Part shown: piece by piece, positions 43,144 to 52,836 of the stretch
Layout of the letters: every line of letters starts with the position of its first letter
Numbering within the stretch: the first letter of the stretch is position 1
DNA from: Flavobacterium sp. NKUCC04_CG
GTDB lineage: Bacteria; Bacteroidota; Bacteroidia; Flavobacteriales; Flavobacteriaceae
Assembly (NCBI RefSeq): GCF_019345525.1
Contig: NZ_JAHKRA010000002.1
Location: 62,001-126,000 of the forward strand
DNA length: 64,000 nt
Direction of reading: 5' to 3'
Notes under the pieces: model-generated
Databases searched by the model: none
What the model was told of the DNA's origin: nothing
The model's input: only the letters and a program-made list of their open reading frames with translations
Translations under genes and position numbers: made by a program

Positions 43144-43174
43144 AGAGGCTGTCCCAAAGGACAGCCTCTTTTGT
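43144..43174 (+). terminator. Terminator after the DUF6452-DUF6048 pair
   Basis: GAGGCTGTCC (43145-43154) pairs perfectly with GGACAGCCTC (43159-43168), four-base loop, then TTTTGTTTT. Confidence 0.88.
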
Positions 43175-43185
43175 TTTATAACATT

Positions 43186-43217
43186 CCCCTCCTTTAGACA
43201 ACTGCCCAAAGGAGGGG
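43186..43217. repeat. GC-rich inverted repeat
   Basis: CCCCTCCTTT (43186-43195) and AAAGGAGGGG (43208-43217) around a 12-base loop, much more GC-rich than its surroundings and not followed by a T-run. It resembles interspersed palindromic repeats I associate with Flavobacterium genomes; copy number cannot be judged here. Confidence 0.5.
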
Positions 43218-43375
43218 TAGTGTTCTACTATATAAGTAGTTCACCCGCTCCCCTTGGTTAAATCGCTATTTTCCCTTTAACTTCCTTTGTAATCTCACTT
43301 TTAAAATAAAAGCAACATACTTATATTCAGTACATTAAAAACCATGTAGTCGTTTTGTAGACACCCAGAATTTAA

Positions 43376-43402
43376 TTGTTAAACAACCACACTTTACCTT
43401 TG
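43376..43402 (+). promoter_or_regulatory. Promoter of the 43433 lipoprotein gene
   Basis: TTG at 43376-43378, 16-base spacer and TACCTTTG (TAnnTTTG) at 43395-43402, 31 bases before the ATG at 43433. Confidence 0.6.
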
Positions 43403-43432
43403 TACCAATTAATAATTCTAATAAATAAAACT

Positions 43433-43858
43433 ATGAAAAGAGACATTTTTAAAAACTTCTTAAAAGTAACTTTCGCATTAACCGCTTTTATTGCATTCTA
43501 CGCTTGCAGCAGTAGTGACGATAACGGTGGGTCAACCATTGGGGATTATAAAACCACACCTGTGACCTATATGGAAGGGACCTTTAGCGGATATTCTGGT
43601 AAAAATGAGGCTACAGCAATAGTCGAAATTGTTGATGGAGAAAAAGCGTTAATCATACTAACTAATAATGTTACTGGAGTCAAAAACACAGCCACCGTTT
43701 ATGTGGAGGGTGTATTGATGCTAGAAGGTATTGATCCAACCGTTATGACCGTTGCGGGAGAAATACCAAGTGTTGCCTACAACCACAAAACCAAAAAGTT
43801 AATTATCGCTGGAAGACAAGGAGGTGTTACCATGACTTTTTCCGGTAATAAAATATAA
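43433..43858 (+). CDS. Lipoprotein of unknown function
   Basis: A 141-residue protein with a lipoprotein signal (MKRDIFKNF, hydrophobic core, FYAC with Cys25) followed by SSSDDNGGS, a Ser/Asp-rich tether that in Bacteroidota often directs lipoproteins to the cell surface. The mature part is a small beta-rich domain without Cys (EGTFSGYSGKNEATAIVEI, VTMTFSGNKI). The frame opens at 43376, but that codon overlaps the promoter, so 43433 is the start. Monocistronic with its own terminator. Confidence 0.75.
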   Translation: MKRDIFKNFLKVTFALTAFIAFYACSSSDDNGGSTIGDYKTTPVTYMEGTFSGYSGKNEATAIVEIVDGEKALIILTNNVTGVKNTATVYVEGVLMLEGIDPTVMTVAGEIPSVAYNHKTKKLIIAGRQGGVTMTFSGNKI

Positions 43859-43885
43859 ATAGGTGTTTTTTAATTTATTTTAACA

Positions 43886-43932
43886 AAAATAGAGGTACTT
43901 GTTTGTTATTAAACAACAGTATCTCTATTTTT
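43886..43932 (+). terminator. Terminator of the lipoprotein gene
   Basis: AAATAGAGGTACT pairs with AGTATCTCTATTT (one bulge region), with an inner GTTTG/AAAC pairing, followed by about eight T. It lies across the frame opening of the next gene and argues for the start at 43974. Confidence 0.75.
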
Positions 43933-43973
43933 TTTTTATAAATTGCATTGACTTAACGGTAACAATTAGATCT

Positions 43974-45761
43974 ATGCGACTTCGTTTTTTTATTTTATTT
44001 TGCTTATGTCCTTGTATTTCTTGGTGTCAACAAAAAATTATCGATTCACTTGAAAATATAGTTCAAAGCAAAACGATTGCTGTTCGAGACAAAATAATTC
44101 CACTGTCGGAACTCGCACTATATAAAAAAAATGATACACTCCTATCAATTAAAAATGGCGAGCAAGCTATTGCATTAGCCAAACAGCAAAATGACCCTCA
44201 ATACGAAGTATATGCCTATTCCAATATGGGCTTAGTATATTCGTTATTGGGTCAAGTAAATAAAACGTATCGGTTTATTGATTTAACAACACAAGCCATA
44301 GAAGACACTTCTAAAAAGGATGCACAAGCCTTTGGCTACAACAGCATTGGCTTAATGAAATTAAATTTGGGAGACAAGGAAGGATTAGAAGCTATATATA
44401 CTTCTCTTAGTTATGCAGATAGAGAAAACAATAAGTTAATTGCCTACAACTACACTATTCTTGCCAATTATTATTTAGCTGATATTGAAAATGCAGAAAA
44501 ATACTCAAAACTTGCTGTTGAAAAGGCTTTAAAAAGTAAGGATCCTCATACCTTATGTTATGCCTATTCCATAAGAGGGGTGCGTTATTTAGCAGAATTT
44601 GAGAGAACCAAAGAATACAAACTGTTAGATCAAGCATTGGTCAACCTTAAAAACGCTTTTGAAGTTTACGAACAAAATCCCGGCTATGTTCGCAACAGTT
44701 CATGTATCAATATAATTGCCAACCTGTTATACACCTATCAATTCAAAAATGAATTAAAACCCGATTCAGAAAATCTCGAATCCGTACGATTCTATTTGGC
44801 AAAAGCCTTGGCTATGCCGATGGAAGAAAATGAAGATTTTGTGATCAATCGTCGGATGATTGAAATTAAAGCCGAAATGATATACGGCAATTATAGAGAA
44901 GCCGAAAAATTATTCTTAGCGTTAATTCCAATCGTTTCCACTTATCCCAAACAATTTCGAAATAAGTACGAACTCAACCATCAATTAGCCCAACTGTATG
45001 ACAAGATGGGCGAATACCAGAAATCCATCCAAAGCTATAAAATTGCTTTTCAGTACTATCAGCAGTACTATGACGATAAATATACCAAAATCGGTCAACA
45101 ACAACATGCCAAATTTGAAATTACGAAAAAGGAAATCGAATTTAAGAGAAAACAAAACCTACTATATGTCGGCTTAGGGGTTATCACTTTACTCCTAATT
45201 CTATTTATCGCTTTTATAATTAACTTTATCAAACACAAAAAAGAAGAGATTCGGCTGCTTGAAAAACTTAAGGAAGAAGAATCTAAAAGTCTTGAAATTG
45301 CCAAAATCAATGCAGAGCTGTACGCACACCTCAAAGCCGAAGAAGCCCATCGATTACAGAAAGAGGTCTTGGCCAAAGGAATACAAGTTACGCACAAGAA
45401 TAATATACTGCAACACTTACAGCAAAACATTCAAAACACGACTGCTTTAAACAAGCGCGAATTGGTTAATATCATAAAAACGGAGCAACGCTTGGATAAG
45501 AATTTTGAAGAATTTGAAAACATCATCAAAAAAACTCATCCCGAATTTTACAGTCGTTTACAAGAACACGCAGCTCAAAAATTAACCGCTTTGGATTTAA
45601 AATACTGCGTATATATATTTATGAAAATGCCCTCCAAAGAAATGTCTGATTTATTACATGTCGAACTAAAAACGATTCGAATGAATAAGTACCGATTAAA
45701 ACTCAAATTTAAATTGACCAAATCGGATAATCTGGAAGCGTTTATTCAAAATATTATCTGA
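43974..45761 (+). CDS. TPR sensor with transmembrane helix, coiled coil and HTH domain
   Basis: A 595-residue predicted transmembrane regulator. A signal peptide (LFCLCPCISWCQQ) precedes about 370 residues of TPR-like helical repeats in the periplasm (YSNMGLVYSLLGQ, AYSIRGVRYLAEF, NHQLAQLYDKMGEYQKSIQSYK). A transmembrane helix near residue 400 (VGLGVITLLLILFIAFII) leads to a cytoplasmic coiled coil and a C-terminal LuxR-like helix-turn-helix (MPSKEMSDLLHVELKTIRMNKYRLKLK). Such proteins could carry a periplasmic signal directly to DNA. The longer frame from 43899 would start inside a terminator and is rejected. No terminator was seen after it. Confidence 0.82.
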   Translation: MRLRFFILFCLCPCISWCQQKIIDSLENIVQSKTIAVRDKIIPLSELALYKKNDTLLSIKNGEQAIALAKQQNDPQYEVYAYSNMGLVYSLLGQVNKTYRFIDLTTQAIEDTSKKDAQAFGYNSIGLMKLNLGDKEGLEAIYTSLSYADRENNKLIAYNYTILANYYLADIENAEKYSKLAVEKALKSKDPHTLCYAYSIRGVRYLAEFERTKEYKLLDQALVNLKNAFEVYEQNPGYVRNSSCINIIANLLYTYQFKNELKPDSENLESVRFYLAKALAMPMEENEDFVINRRMIEIKAEMIYGNYREAEKLFLALIPIVSTYPKQFRNKYELNHQLAQLYDKMGEYQKSIQSYKIAFQYYQQYYDDKYTKIGQQQHAKFEITKKEIEFKRKQNLLYVGLGVITLLLILFIAFIINFIKHKKEEIRLLEKLKEEESKSLEIAKINAELYAHLKAEEAHRLQKEVLAKGIQVTHKNNILQHLQQNIQNTTALNKRELVNIIKTEQRLDKNFEEFENIIKKTHPEFYSRLQEHAAQKLTALDLKYCVYIFMKMPSKEMSDLLHVELKTIRMNKYRLKLKFKLTKSDNLEAFIQNII

Positions 45762-45816
45762 TCAATATCAATGCTATTATAAACGACAATCTCCGTTAAA
45801 GATCAATTCCTAAATA

Positions 45817-46923
45817 TTACTTGCTTTTAACCAACTGCATTTGAATGGTGTCCCCATATAAAATCCAATCCCATTGCAACTGTTTTTTATTGTTCACACT
45901 AACTCGAATCGGAATAGTATCGGGCATTTGAGGATTTCGCTCATAGGAAATCACTGTTAAATCATCAGTACCGGATTCGTATTGATACGTCAAAAACAAC
46001 GAGCGGGCATCTTCATATACGAAGGGATTTGGACAGAGATAAATCTGCTTATTGTTCTCAAAATAAACCACTTTCCACGCGGTTGAATCTTGAACCCAAT
46101 CATTCTTTAACATGGTTTTTCCATTTCTACTCAGGCTATTCACTTCCCATTTCCCCACATACTTTTCATCCGTTTTATTTTTGTTTACAACATAGAAAAC
46201 AAATCCGAAAGCCAAGCCTATACTCATTATTCGTGCGGTATTGCGCAAACTCGGTTTACACACTTCTGGCAGCTTGTTTTTATATTCGTAAAACAACTCG
46301 ATCAGTTCTTTGCGATATAAAGAAAGTAAATAAATCAAAACCGATGTATAAACCACCGAATTGATAAATGCTCCTATAGATATTTGATAGAATTGATTGA
46401 TTAAAACCACATTTAGCATAATGGGCAACAAAATCGCTACTCCGGCAAGTGTTGTTCTACGGAATAATAAAAGAATTCCACCTCCTATTTGACATAGACC
46501 TATTATAACACTAAGTTCAATCGAATAAGCAAAATAATTCCATGTCAATTGAGATCCTGTTAAAGTACTCACTAGGGAATCATCTAAGTGAAACGACGAT
46601 ACAAACTGTGCATTAAACAATTTTGCAAATCCATAAATCGACAGAAAAAAAGCAAGAAGGTATCTTAAAATTCCTTGTAGCCAAGCGTGAATTCTTTCCG
46701 AGTTTAAATTTTGTTTGCGTTCTCCTTTGTGCCAGTAAATCGTAAAAACTAAGGCGAAAACCACCGAAGCAACCCAACTTGACAGCATCATCATCGGAAA
46801 GTATTGCATGATTTTTTGAGGCAAAACAGTTACAAACCCCAATAAAAAATTAGTTATTGAAACGGCTGTTAAAAGGGTTTCGATAAACTTTTTAAACCAA
46901 CTACTTCCATTAGTTGTCTTCAT
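45817..46923 (-). CDS. DoxX-like membrane protein with C-terminal soluble domain
   Basis: A 368-residue protein. About seven hydrophobic helices up to residue ~250, with the DoxX-like pattern RYLLAFFLSIYGFAKLFNAQF and GLCQIGGGILLLFRRTTLAGVAILLPIMLNVVLINQ. After the last helix (about 228-245) a ~120-residue beta-rich domain follows (KYVGKWEVNSLSRNGKT, NDWVQDSTAWKVVYFENN, QLQWDWILYGDTIQMQLVKSK), probably outside the cytoplasm. Function unknown. Its 5' neighbour is divergent. Confidence 0.65.
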   Translation of the reverse strand: MKTTNGSSWFKKFIETLLTAVSITNFLLGFVTVLPQKIMQYFPMMMLSSWVASVVFALVFTIYWHKGERKQNLNSERIHAWLQGILRYLLAFFLSIYGFAKLFNAQFVSSFHLDDSLVSTLTGSQLTWNYFAYSIELSVIIGLCQIGGGILLLFRRTTLAGVAILLPIMLNVVLINQFYQISIGAFINSVVYTSVLIYLLSLYRKELIELFYEYKNKLPEVCKPSLRNTARIMSIGLAFGFVFYVVNKNKTDEKYVGKWEVNSLSRNGKTMLKNDWVQDSTAWKVVYFENNKQIYLCPNPFVYEDARSLFLTYQYESGTDDLTVISYERNPQMPDTIPIRVSVNNKKQLQWDWILYGDTIQMQLVKSK

Positions 46924-47189
46924 ATATTTAACTATTTTCTTGCGCCAAAGTTAAGTGTTCAAATTTAATTTTATGATTTTTTATTATAAAAAATAAGTTT
47001 TATTTAAGAAAAAAAACTTAAACCATAACTACAAGCCCTTAACTATTTAAAAAACCACAATCATCTGTGGTTATATTAAAATAAAACAATGTTTTTAGGA
47101 TAAAATAATCGGCTTCTATATCCATTATGTTAAAATAACCAATACCTTTACTTAACTACTTTTAATCCTTCGTCAAAAAAGAACCGATT
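46924..47189. other. Divergent intergenic region
   Basis: 266 AT-rich bases. TACCTTTA near 47139 is a one-mismatch -7 element for the amidohydrolase gene. A small stem AACCAC/GTGGTT at 47053-47072 is followed on the minus strand by T, but no gene would use it. Nothing else seen. Confidence 0.35.
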
Positions 47190-48965
47190 ATGAAACAACC
47201 ACTAATTTTATTCCTCTCCCTAACTTTACTTTTAGGTGCTTGTAAAAAAAACAATACTAACGAAGCGATTGCCGATGCTATATATTTTGGAGGTCCCATC
47301 TTAACAATGGAAGATGAAACACCCGAAGTGGAGGCAATTTTAATCAAAAAAGGGAAAATATTATTTGCCGGCACTAAAGCAGAGGCCGATCGTTTTATCG
47401 ACGATAAAACCGAACGAATAGATTTAGCCGGAAAAACCTTAATGCCGGGATTTATCGATGTACACGGACATTTAACCTCCAGAGCAGGCATGATGCAAGC
47501 GGTAGATTTATCACCTACTCCCTATGGCACTGTAAATTCAATTATAGACTTACAAAACACACTGAGAAAGCAGCTTGAGAAAACTCCGTTAAAAAACGAC
47601 CAACCCCTTATTGGCAATGGTTATGACGATGCCATTATGGTTGAACACCGTCATCCTACCAAGGAGGAATTAGATGCTGTCAGCACCACAGTACCTATTA
47701 TCGTCATCCATGCCTCTGGGCACGCCAGTGTTGGAAACAGTGCTTTATTGGCACTAGTAGGGCTTAACGATCAATCAAAAGACCCCGTTGGTGGGCATTT
47801 GGGGCGTTATCCAAAAACGGGGAAACTCAACGGGAAATTGGAGGAAAATGCCAGTTTTATCGCCCTATTAACTTTAATGAAAAAAATGAATCCCACAGGC
47901 GATGCATCAGTTAATGACAGTGAAGACAGTTACCAATTGGGAGCCGATACTTTACAATCACAATCCCTTCAAAACTTAGTAAAAGCTCAAGAGGAATGGT
48001 TGAGTTATGGACAAACGACCATTTGTGATGGTAGAACGATGGGTGAAAGTTTGGGTTTACTTAAAGAAGCAGCGTCTAAAAGGCTATTTAAAGCAGACAT
48101 CGTTTACTTTCCCGATTACGAAAATGTAAAAAAGGATTTCGAGCAACTGAAACCCGACTATATGAAATACCATAATCGCTTAAAATTGGCGGGGTTTAAA
48201 TTTTCAAACGACGGTTCTCCACAGGGAAAAACGGCTTGGTTAACACAACCCTATTTAGTACCTCCTGAAGGACAAGGTTCCGATTACAAAGGTTTTCCCA
48301 TATTTACAGATGATGTTTTATATGCCGATTTAAAAACCTTGTTTCAAAATAATATTACAGCCCAATTACACGTTAATGGCGATGCCGCTATCGACCAAGC
48401 TCTCAGGGTTATTCAAAAATTAAAAGACGAGGGAATCTACAAGCCGGAGCTACGCGTGACTTTAATTCACGTACAAAACAGCCGTCCCGATCACATTCAA
48501 AAAATCAAGTCCCTTGGACTCATCCCTTCCTATTTTTCTACCCATACCTATTTATGGGGTGATTGGCATTATTCAAGCGTTTTTGGACCGGAACGTGCGG
48601 CTTTTATCAGTCCAGCACAGTCTGCTTTAAAAGCGGGAATTCCCTTTACCATACATCACGACGCTCCGGTTACACCTCCCGATTTGATAACAGCCGTTTA
48701 TGCAGCCGTAAATCGAAAAACTAGATCCGGACGTATATTGGGTCCCAACGAACGAATTTCAACTTTAGAAGCCTTAAAAGCGATTACCATCAAAGGAGCC
48801 TACCAGTTGCAAGAGGAAGACCGCAAAGGCTCACTAAAAGTTGGAAAATTAGCAGATATGGTCATACTAAGCCAAAATCCCTTGACCATACAACCTGAAA
48901 AAATAAGAGATCTCGTCGTTATGGAAACGATTAAAGAAGGCTTAAGCGTTTATAAACGCAAATAG
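47190..48965 (+). CDS. Amidohydrolase lipoprotein (YtcJ-like)
   Basis: A 591-residue metal-dependent hydrolase of the amidohydrolase superfamily, subgroup amidohydrolase_3/YtcJ. Lipobox LLLGAC with Cys18 predicts envelope anchoring. Metal ligands: GFIDVHGH (HxH), the His in AQLHVNGDAAIDQA, the His in VTLIHVQNSRPDH, and the Asp in HHDAPVTPP. C-terminal beta-sandwich EDRKGSLKVGKLADMVIL is typical. Substrate is unknown; members act on N-acyl amides and related compounds. It ends at a perfect 16-bp terminator shared with the convergent AsmA gene. Confidence 0.88.
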   Translation: MKQPLILFLSLTLLLGACKKNNTNEAIADAIYFGGPILTMEDETPEVEAILIKKGKILFAGTKAEADRFIDDKTERIDLAGKTLMPGFIDVHGHLTSRAGMMQAVDLSPTPYGTVNSIIDLQNTLRKQLEKTPLKNDQPLIGNGYDDAIMVEHRHPTKEELDAVSTTVPIIVIHASGHASVGNSALLALVGLNDQSKDPVGGHLGRYPKTGKLNGKLEENASFIALLTLMKKMNPTGDASVNDSEDSYQLGADTLQSQSLQNLVKAQEEWLSYGQTTICDGRTMGESLGLLKEAASKRLFKADIVYFPDYENVKKDFEQLKPDYMKYHNRLKLAGFKFSNDGSPQGKTAWLTQPYLVPPEGQGSDYKGFPIFTDDVLYADLKTLFQNNITAQLHVNGDAAIDQALRVIQKLKDEGIYKPELRVTLIHVQNSRPDHIQKIKSLGLIPSYFSTHTYLWGDWHYSSVFGPERAAFISPAQSALKAGIPFTIHHDAPVTPPDLITAVYAAVNRKTRSGRILGPNERISTLEALKAITIKGAYQLQEEDRKGSLKVGKLADMVILSQNPLTIQPEKIRDLVVMETIKEGLSVYKRK

Positions 48966-48989
48966 TATTGTCAACGACAACAATAAACA

Positions 48990-49026
48990 AAAGAAATGGC
49001 TGTCTCTATAAGACAGCCATTTCTTT
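48990..49026. terminator. Bidirectional terminator, 16-bp perfect stem
   Basis: AAAGAAATGGCTGTCT (48990-49005) pairs perfectly with AGACAGCCATTTCTTT (49011-49026), five-base loop. T-rich on both strands and located between two convergent stop codons. Confidence 0.9.
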
Positions 49027-49047
49027 TATAACCCTAATCATCAATTA

Positions 49048-52000
49048 CTATTTTGTTTCTACTACTGGTGCTGTGCCCGCATTAGCAGCATTAGGAGCGG
49101 CATTGGTGTCCGCTTCCAAAGCGGCTTGCTTAGCCAATTCTATTTGTCTGGCTTCTTCCACATCCTCCTCATCGGGTTTGTCTTCCATTTCCTCCTCTTT
49201 ATAACGCCCGAGTTTGATATTAAACTTATCCGCAGTTCCAGTAATACGCATAGGGATACCGATAATTCCCAACGGAGGTAATCCCAATCTAAATCCAATA
49301 TTCATCTTACCATCTAAAGTAACTTGCCCTTCAAATCGCGGTCTAAATCCTGCCATTTTCATACGGGTTCTCTCTATGGTCATCACATTGTTTTTTATGC
49401 TGGTATTGATATCTACTTTTGAAACACTACCGTCCTCTAAGGAATTCATGTCCGTTTTATCCGCTATGGAATTAAGTAAGTTAAAACCTTTGAATTGAAT
49501 GTTCTCTAAAGTCATGGTTCCACTACCTTCCAAGGTATTCATTATCGGAAACATGTCTCCATTTAAAGTACCGTTTAATTTGTACTTAAGAGAGACTACT
49601 CCATAGGCATCCTTGGCCATACTCGCCATTTCTCTAAAGAGTTTAACCTCTTTATAAGCACGTTGAATATCGAAATTAGAAGCGTCTATTTCATAATCAA
49701 AATGCGCTCTAGAATACGAGGAGGGCTTATAACTTGCTTTCATATTGACTTGAGTACCTACCAAATCAAAATTGGCCTGATTAACCACGACTTTACCCTT
49801 TTGAGTAACAAGATTACCCACAAAGTTTTTCAACAGCAAATCGCTGTATTTGATTTGTTTAATATCGGCATTGAACTCCATATTATATAGGGATGGAATC
49901 ATCACAACACCGGCATTGGAAACAGCCTTGGACGAGGCTTTTACAGGTGTAGGAGCTGCGAATACCATAAACTCATCGACATTTAAGGATTTACTCTTAA
50001 AATCGAACTTTCCTTGTAGCTGCCCATTATCAGTCGTGACAAATTGAATAACATTGGACAAATGCCCATTCATCGAAAACCGAGAACTTCCATAAGTTGC
50101 TCTAAAATCTTCAAAAAGCATTTTTTCTTTAAAGAACTTAAATACTCCCTTTTTGATATTCAAAGGTTGAGGAAAGAGTTCCGATTTTAAGAATATGCGG
50201 TCCACAATCAATTGTCCACTATTTCTAAGTTTATTATAATTTCCTGCAACTGCATCACTTTGCAGCCCCCTTAAAGATAAATTGGTTTGTATAAGACCGT
50301 CGACATTTAATCCCTTTATTTTAAACAATTTGTAAATATTTCCAATATTCAAACTTCCTTTAGAGTTTATATGGTATCTCAAATTGTCTAAATTATACAA
50401 ATCCGCATCAATTTTAAACGGCTCTCCTGCTAAAGTAAATTGGATCGGTAACACTTTAATCAACAAATCGCTATACGATCCTCGTTTACTACTGATATAA
50501 GTTTCGATATCTATGTTTTCAAGGGGCAATTCAGGCAGGTCTAACATCTTGATATATCCCTGATGTACTTTGACTACAGAATTGGTTATTGGAAAGCGTT
50601 TTTTAAGCGGTTCATAGGTTCCCTTTGCCACTACATCTACCAAAATATCACCGCGCATTTCAACTCGATCCACAGGTACAAATTTCGAAATTTCAGCCAA
50701 ATTTAGTTGTGCTTGAATATTGGCATCTAAATCATAATTCTTTAGATTTTTAATTTCTAAATGCCCTTTAATAAAATTCGTTAAGGCTTGAGCTGATAAA
50801 TTTTGAACGCGTATTGAAGTGTTTTGATATATACTGTCTTTGGCTTCGGCCAACAAGTTGAAATTGATTTGCTCCAAAGCAGCTGGCAATTGCGCCATTT
50901 TAAAATAACCGTCTTTTATTTGACCGTCAAGTTTAAACTTTGGAATACTCGTGACCAAGGTATCGATTTGATTTTTTCGCAATCCTGAAATCACAACAGC
51001 TCGGGCATACTGGCCCTCCATTTCGAAGTCCAAATCCAATTGTCCTGCTAAATCCATCTTCTGCAAGCCTATTGCCTCTTGCAATACCTTTAAATCCAAA
51101 GAACTTTTTAAGGCGCCAGAAACGATAGGAGACTCCAAGCCCAAAATGTGAAAACTTCCTTTTGTCAGTTTGTTTTTAAGGCTAAAATCCAAACTATTTA
51201 TATCCACTTTTAAACGTTCTAAATCCAAATCTGGCAAATCCAAATTAAAATCCAAATTAAAATTCTTAAGTGGGTTTTGCATCTTGTTATAAGCTACAGA
51301 ACCATCCTTAATTTTTAATCCAAACTTCACACTTGGTTTAATGTTTTCCTCGGCTATATACTGACCTTTTAATTGAAAGATAACATCCGATATACCGCTA
51401 ATTTCCGTTTGATCCAACCACGATTGGTATTCCGTTGGTAAAAGTGATAGTAATTGCTCTAGTTTCCCATTAGAGGACACCACATCAAAAAGCAAGTCAT
51501 ATCCCTTGTCTAAAAATCCAAATTTACCTTTGAAAGAAACAGGTAATTCTTTAATTCTTAAATCGTTTTCTTCAAAGAAAAAATTAAGGGATTTGGTATC
51601 AATTTTAGTGATTAATTTAGCCGAAACAGGTTTTTGTTTTACATAGGCCACCCCGTCAAAAATCAAATCAAACGATTCCATTTTTGCTAATGTTTTTAAT
51701 TCAAATACTTCTGAACTCAAATCACCGGTCCCCAAGTAATTAAAACCTTTTGCCTCAATTTGAAGTTTGTTTGCAATATCCTGATAAAATATATGAGCAT
51801 TAGTGATTTTTATCTTTTCAATTCGCAAATCAGTTGCATCATTATCTTTCTTTACCTTATCTTCTTCACTGATCCAAATATTATAATTGGCATTTCCAGC
51901 CGAATCCACTTGGACATGGAATTCAACATCGTCTAAATAAACCGTATTAAGCTTTATTTTATCTTGTATCAAGCTCCATAAATCAACACCGAATGAAATC

Positions 52001-52293
52001 GAACTCGCCTGCAATAAGGTTTTATCTTCAAACAGACCTACACCTTTGATTTCGGGTTTTTCAACAGTAACCGTGAGCAAGGGGAATTTTTTGTAAAAGG
52101 ACAAGTCAATGGTTTCAAAATCCATTTTGGCCTTAATGTTTTCATTGGCCAAATCCCTAATACTTTTAGTAATGCTGTCCGCGAAAAACAATGGAATAAC
52201 ATACATCAACAACAAAATTGCTGTTATGGTAATTCCCGTTATTTTTAAAGCTTTGACCAGTTTGTCTTTTATTCCCTTTTTATTCGTTTCCAT
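49048..52293 (-). CDS. AsmA-family protein
   Basis: A 1081-residue protein with one N-terminal transmembrane helix (GITITAILLLMYVIPLFF) followed by a very long beta-rich periplasmic region, as in AsmA/TamB-like lipid-transfer proteins. The N-terminal AsmA pattern FADSITKSIRDLANENIKAKMDFETIDLSFYKKFP and the C-terminal AsmA_2 region (GFRLGLPPLGIIGIPMRITGTADKFNIKLG) are both recognisable. The last ~50 residues are acidic and Ala-rich, probably disordered. The likely role is transfer of phospholipid between membranes. Monocistronic. Confidence 0.87.
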   Translation of the reverse strand: METNKKGIKDKLVKALKITGITITAILLLMYVIPLFFADSITKSIRDLANENIKAKMDFETIDLSFYKKFPLLTVTVEKPEIKGVGLFEDKTLLQASSISFGVDLWSLIQDKIKLNTVYLDDVEFHVQVDSAGNANYNIWISEEDKVKKDNDATDLRIEKIKITNAHIFYQDIANKLQIEAKGFNYLGTGDLSSEVFELKTLAKMESFDLIFDGVAYVKQKPVSAKLITKIDTKSLNFFFEENDLRIKELPVSFKGKFGFLDKGYDLLFDVVSSNGKLEQLLSLLPTEYQSWLDQTEISGISDVIFQLKGQYIAEENIKPSVKFGLKIKDGSVAYNKMQNPLKNFNLDFNLDLPDLDLERLKVDINSLDFSLKNKLTKGSFHILGLESPIVSGALKSSLDLKVLQEAIGLQKMDLAGQLDLDFEMEGQYARAVVISGLRKNQIDTLVTSIPKFKLDGQIKDGYFKMAQLPAALEQINFNLLAEAKDSIYQNTSIRVQNLSAQALTNFIKGHLEIKNLKNYDLDANIQAQLNLAEISKFVPVDRVEMRGDILVDVVAKGTYEPLKKRFPITNSVVKVHQGYIKMLDLPELPLENIDIETYISSKRGSYSDLLIKVLPIQFTLAGEPFKIDADLYNLDNLRYHINSKGSLNIGNIYKLFKIKGLNVDGLIQTNLSLRGLQSDAVAGNYNKLRNSGQLIVDRIFLKSELFPQPLNIKKGVFKFFKEKMLFEDFRATYGSSRFSMNGHLSNVIQFVTTDNGQLQGKFDFKSKSLNVDEFMVFAAPTPVKASSKAVSNAGVVMIPSLYNMEFNADIKQIKYSDLLLKNFVGNLVTQKGKVVVNQANFDLVGTQVNMKASYKPSSYSRAHFDYEIDASNFDIQRAYKEVKLFREMASMAKDAYGVVSLKYKLNGTLNGDMFPIMNTLEGSGTMTLENIQFKGFNLLNSIADKTDMNSLEDGSVSKVDINTSIKNNVMTIERTRMKMAGFRPRFEGQVTLDGKMNIGFRLGLPPLGIIGIPMRITGTADKFNIKLGRYKEEEMEDKPDEEDVEEARQIELAKQAALEADTNAAPNAANAGTAPVVETK

Positions 52294-52713
52294 ATAATCT
52301 ATTGAACAGCGTGCAAAGGAACGATTTTACTAGTACAAATAGAAGTATATGTAAGCAATATTTTAATTGAGTTTACAAATTGAGAATCCAAATATTAATA
52401 CAGCCGTTTATAATCATTAGCAAAGCAGTTAATACAACAATACCGCATTATATATTCGCTATAGGTGCATATCGTTTATACAACTTGCTTCCTTATCGTG
52501 TAATTTCTTACAGTATAAAGCCAAACAGACGTCACTACTAAAATGTATTTAGCAGTTAGTAGCTGATCTCAAAAACAAATACATTTTTGCTTTTTTGAAT
52601 GAACGAAGTTGATTCAATCCAAAAACACCACTGCAAACAAACTAATTGAAAGGTAAAAGCAAATCAATTAACTACGAAAAACTTAGGTAAACACTAAATT
52701 CTACTATAAAAAA
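52294..52713. other. Intergenic region without a recognisable gene
   Basis: About 420 bases upstream of the AsmA gene. The only structure is an inverted repeat: AAAATGTATTT (52540-52550) with AAATACATTTT (52577-52587) around a 26-base loop. TTCCTTTG (minus) at about 52313 is a one-mismatch -7 element for the AsmA gene. Confidence 0.4.
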
Positions 52714-52750
52714 ATAGGTCAAAAACTCATTTTTAAAGTTTTTGACCTAT
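52714..52750 (-). terminator. Terminator of bshA
   Basis: Perfect 14-bp stem ATAGGTCAAAAACT (52714-52727) with AGTTTTTGACCTAT (52737-52750). On the minus strand seven T follow. It lies about 87 bases beyond the bshA stop. Confidence 0.8.
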
Positions 52751-52836
52751 ACTTTTAATAAATCCAATGACTTTACAATTAAAATCACAAGGATTATATA
52801 TTAAATGATTTTACTGTTTCCATTTTTATAAATAGG

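Noticed and set aside
43899..43973. Upstream start for the TPR-HTH gene
   Set aside because: The extension lies in the terminator of the preceding lipoprotein gene and would precede the real signal peptide.
46029..46364. 111-residue plus-strand frame inside the DoxX-like gene
   Set aside because: Antisense shadow with no promoter or signal; the minus-strand frame shows proper membrane helices.
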